Shown: piece after piece, positions 14,790 to 16,901 of the stretch | Layout of the letters: every line of letters starts with the position of its first letter | How positions within the stretch are numbered: position 1 is the first letter of the stretch | Origin: Acidimicrobiaceae bacterium | GTDB taxonomy: Bacteria; Actinomycetota; Acidimicrobiia; Acidimicrobiales; Acidimicrobiaceae | Length of the DNA: 16,901 bases | Assembly: GCA_013044365.1 (NCBI GenBank) | Contig: JABEUP010000222.1 | Location: 1 to 16,901, forward strand | Direction: 5' to 3' | The notes under the pieces: model-generated | What the model saw: only the letters and a program-made list of their open reading frames with translations | What the model was told of the DNA's origin: nothing | Database searches by the model: none | Program-made: the position numbers and the translations under genes

Positions 14790-15104
14790 ATGCTCACCAT
14801 CGCAGAATCAGAAATTTTCACTCGGTATGTCTCCGATTACTGGACAGAAGACGAGTGTGGTGAATTCGTCGCATGGATCGCCACGCACTATGATGTCGGC
14901 GATGTGGTACGAGGTTCCGGTGGTTGTCGAAAAGTTAGATAGTCTCGTAAAGGAACAGGCAAGAGTGGCGGCGTTCGCGTGATCTACTACAACATGCTTG
15001 AGGATGGAACAATTTGGCTGTTGCTGATCTATGCGAAGAATGAGCATGAAAATATACCCGCTCATATATTGAAGGCTGTGAAAGAGGAAATTACATGTCC
15101 ATGA
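14790..15104 (+). pseudogene. RelE/HigB-like toxin gene interrupted by an in-frame amber codon
   Basis: The frame starts MLTIAESEIFTRYVSDYWTE (1-20) and continues through FVAWIATHYDVGDVVRGSGG and CRKVR (50). Codon 51 is TAG (14940-14942). The same frame resumes as SRKGTGKSGGVRVIYYNMLE, then DGTIWLLLIYAKNEHENIPA, HILKAVKEEI, and stops at 15102-15104. The full 104-codon frame matches RelE/HigB-type mRNA-interferase toxins, where RKxRW(x)RKGxGKSGGxRVIY is a conserved block. The amber codon stands where these proteins have Trp, so a single TGG-to-TAG change explains it. The C-terminal half, which holds the usual RNA-binding and catalytic residues, is lost unless the stop is suppressed. It overlaps the antitoxin start by 10 bases. 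The promoter gives no room for a Shine-Dalgarno, suggesting leaderless translation. Confidence 0.8.
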
Positions 15105-15403
15105 CTGCTAAAGAACTGCAAAAACGTGATGCGAAACGGGATCTGGGTGGCGAATTGTTGGAATCTGTTCGCCAAATGAAGTCCGGTCGCGCAGGAAAAA
15201 TCCACAAAGTGGCTATATCCCCTGTTGTCTCTGCCCGCATGAAGTCTGGTTTGTCTCAATCCGCTTTTGCGAAATTGCTGGGCGTTTCTGTGCGCACTTT
15301 GCAGGATTGGGAACAAGGTCGCCGTGAACCCAGTGGTGCAGCCAAGACACTCATTGGTATCGCCGAGCGCAGACCAGAAGTTCTTCGGGAAGCAGCTACC
15401 TAG
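15095..15403 (+). CDS. HTH (XRE-type) antitoxin, HigA-like
   Basis: This 102-residue protein has a helical N-terminal part (MSMTAKELQKRDAKRDLGGE) that in this family contacts the toxin. A Cro/C1-type HTH follows at about 45-90: ISPVVSARMKSGLSQSAFAK, then LLGVSVRTLQDWEQGRREPS. This is the arrangement of antitoxins paired with RelE/HigB-like toxins encoded first. The start ATG at 15095 has GAGG seven bases upstream; a second ATG at 15101 is possible. It overlaps the toxin frame, so it depends on toxin translation or on its own ribosome binding site, and the latter looks good. It most likely binds the palindrome at 14763-14781. It is intact although the toxin is not, as expected when a toxin is lost first. 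Confidence 0.9.
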   Translation: MSMTAKELQKRDAKRDLGGELLESVRQMKSGRAGKIHKVAISPVVSARMKSGLSQSAFAKLLGVSVRTLQDWEQGRREPSGAAKTLIGIAERRPEVLREAAT

Positions 15404-15514
15404 CAATTGTTGCTCAGGAAAACCATACACGAATCAAGTAATCGACAGAAATCGGCCAAATGCAGCCGATGCAGCATGTTGCCTGAAAGCCGTCTCTCGC
15501 TGGGCCCAACCCGC
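15404..15514. other. Convergent spacer after the antitoxin gene
   Basis: This 111-base stretch separates the plus-strand antitoxin from the minus-strand transporter. I see no gene and no clear stem-loop plus T-run terminator. It probably marks the right border of the accessory region. Confidence 0.4.
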
Positions 15515-16901
15515 TTAACTCAGAATCGTAGGACCACCCGTCTCCCCATTTTGTGACGAGATCACCTTTAACCGGGTAGGATTTAACTCGCCTGCCGCCT
15601 CCAGAACGGGATACGCCGTTGCACATATGTGTGAATGGATTCGTTTCAGATCACGCAGAATATCGAGATGCAGGGAGCTCGTTTCGATGCTCTCTGGACG
15701 CCCTTCCCTAAGCCGTGTCAGATGCCTCTCCGATGCCGACATATCCAGTTCTCTGATTCTTGTCTTCTCATCGAGCAGTAACCGGGCAGATTTCACATCT
15801 CCAGAAAGGAAAATGCTGAAAGCCAGTTTTAAATTGGACATGATGATTCCATGAAATTCCTCAAGTTCCATCGCGCCTTCACGAGAAAACTGCAACTGTC
15901 GCTTGATCTTTTTGTTCGCTAGCTCCATCAGATTCTTGTCAATGATGTCACCGATATGCTCCAGATTGATTGACAGCGACATGATTTCCATAGCCCGACG
16001 GCCTTCCAGTTCATCCAGGCTGCCACGAGTCACCTTGACCACATACAGCTTGATGGCTTCATGCAGACGGTCAACAACATTGTCCCGTTGGGTTACCTCG
16101 GCAACAAGTTTGCGGTCATTGGTCAGCAAAGCTTCCATGGCACGGCGCAACATGGTCTCAACAATATCGCCCATGTGTAACGTCTCACGCGCAGCACACG
16201 CCAATGCGACTGAAGGGGTCTCAATTGCACTCTCATCTAGGTAGAGCGGCACCGATGGGTCTAAGGTGTTTCTCTGATCGGGTAGAAATCTTTCGAGAAG
16301 GCGGGCAAACCAATTCAGCGGCAGGATGAATACTACTGCCAGTACTACGTTAAAGAAGGTATGAAAGTCCGCCACTAGTCGAACCGGATTTGGCTCGACT
16401 GACCCGAGCATATGGACCAGTGGTGTGAGGAATGGCAGAAAAATCAAACAGCCAACCAGTCGATTGATCAAATTGCCAACGGGAAGGCGCCGATGGGCGG
16501 GGTTTGCGCTGGCAAGACTCTGCAATAGCGGATTCATGGCGCTTCCCAAATTTGTACCAAGCACCAGAGCCAAGCCCGCTTCTGGAGCGATGAAATTTGA
16601 ATAGGCAAGCGACATGGTCAGCAACATGGTTGCAACGCTGGAGTGGGCAGCCCAAGTAAGGATGGCACCAATCAACAAAGTCAGCAGCGACTCATCAGTT
16701 ATGGCGTTTAATAGTTCACGGACCACTGGTGCGTTCTCTGCCGGGGCTAAGCTAGTGAGCAGGATATGAAGTGATAACAGCATCAGTCCAAGCCCGATGG
16801 CGACACGACCCAAGTCTCGAACCAGGGTTCTGGTACTGCGCTTGAAAGCGATCACACCAGAAACCAGCAATATTGGCGCAATCACGGATGAATCAAAGGA
16901 G
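15515..16901 (-). CDS. Na/Pi cotransporter family protein with PhoU-like domain (N-terminus cut by window edge)
   Basis: The frame is open through the right edge, and 461 residues are visible. The membrane part contains a Na_Pi_cotrans repeat: GAILTWAAHSSVATMLLTMS, then EAGLALVLGTNLGSAMNPLL, the equivalent of the QSSSA...GANIGTT block of NptA-type carriers, here with AHSS in place of QSSS. Further hydrophobic helices (LINRLVGCLIFLPFLTPLVH; FFNVVLAVVFILPLNWF) follow. From about residue 225 of the fragment the protein is a soluble helical PhoU-like domain (ETLHMGDIVETMLRRAMEAL; EIMSLSINLEHIGDIIDKNL; RDLKRIHSHICATAYPVLEA). Family members take up phosphate or related anions with Na+ in the inner membrane, or act with phosphate signalling. 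The first transmembrane repeat, with the start, is outside the window. I see no link to the neighbouring defence genes. Confidence 0.9.
   Translation of the reverse strand, partial: SFDSSVIAPILLVSGVIAFKRSTRTLVRDLGRVAIGLGLMLLSLHILLTSLAPAENAPVVRELLNAITDESLLTLLIGAILTWAAHSSVATMLLTMSLAYSNFIAPEAGLALVLGTNLGSAMNPLLQSLASANPAHRRLPVGNLINRLVGCLIFLPFLTPLVHMLGSVEPNPVRLVADFHTFFNVVLAVVFILPLNWFARLLERFLPDQRNTLDPSVPLYLDESAIETPSVALACAARETLHMGDIVETMLRRAMEALLTNDRKLVAEVTQRDNVVDRLHEAIKLYVVKVTRGSLDELEGRRAMEIMSLSINLEHIGDIIDKNLMELANKKIKRQLQFSREGAMELEEFHGIIMSNLKLAFSIFLSGDVKSARLLLDEKTRIRELDMSASERHLTRLREGRPESIETSSLHLDILRDLKRIHSHICATAYPVLEAAGELNPTRLKVISSQNGETGGPTILS

Noticed and set aside
1..16901. CRISPR arrays, tRNA or rRNA genes, insertion-sequence ends
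   Set aside because: I saw no regularly spaced repeats, no cloverleaf-like tRNA sequence, no rRNA-like conserved stretch and no transposase gene with paired terminal repeats.

Overview
The window comes from a Gram-negative bacterium, most likely a proteobacterium. The evidence is an outer-membrane porin with a signal peptide and a C-terminal Phe, an intact NarL-type two-component pair, and a Na/Pi-cotransporter-type protein. I cannot name the genus. Ordinary chromosomal genes lie at both edges, and about 10.5 kb of defence and accessory genes lies between them.

Left block (1-4777). A gamma-glutamyltransferase-family gene runs off the left edge. Next to it is a PAS-containing sensor kinase overlapping its LuxR/NarL-type response regulator, and a divergent OprD-type porin. 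A 29-bp element of the form TCCTGA-N6-AATCAG-N-CAAATCCGAT lies upstream of both the gamma-glutamyltransferase gene and the porin gene, in the same orientation relative to each. This suggests one local regulator, plausibly the adjacent response regulator, controls both.

Central block (4891-12949), all on the minus strand. Five genes from 11116 down to 7727 overlap end to start: a ribbon-helix-helix regulator, a BglII/BstYI-type restriction endonuclease, an MT-A70 adenine methyltransferase, a four-helix membrane protein of unknown function, and a DGQHR (DndB-like) protein. This looks like a type II restriction-modification unit with two unusual added genes, and it is the best candidate for an undescribed system here. 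It is flanked by a GmrSD-like DUF262-DUF1524 protein with a probable C-terminal RAMA domain (4891-7005) and a two-domain DUF3883 nuclease-like protein (11804-12949). The gaps between them hold little coding capacity. One gap (11496-11579) contains an 84-base folded element whose ends fit integron attC core sites.

Right part of the island (13059-15403). Three consecutive genes are broken: a 206-residue protein with two compensating frameshifts, a PD-(D/E)XK nuclease with two membrane helices interrupted at a T7 run, and a RelE/HigB-like toxin with an in-frame amber codon where Trp is expected. The HTH antitoxin partner is intact and its promoter/operator is very clear. The breaks could be decay of a defence island, or sequencing error for the homopolymer ones. 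A Na/Pi cotransporter with a PhoU-like domain runs off the right edge (15515-16901).
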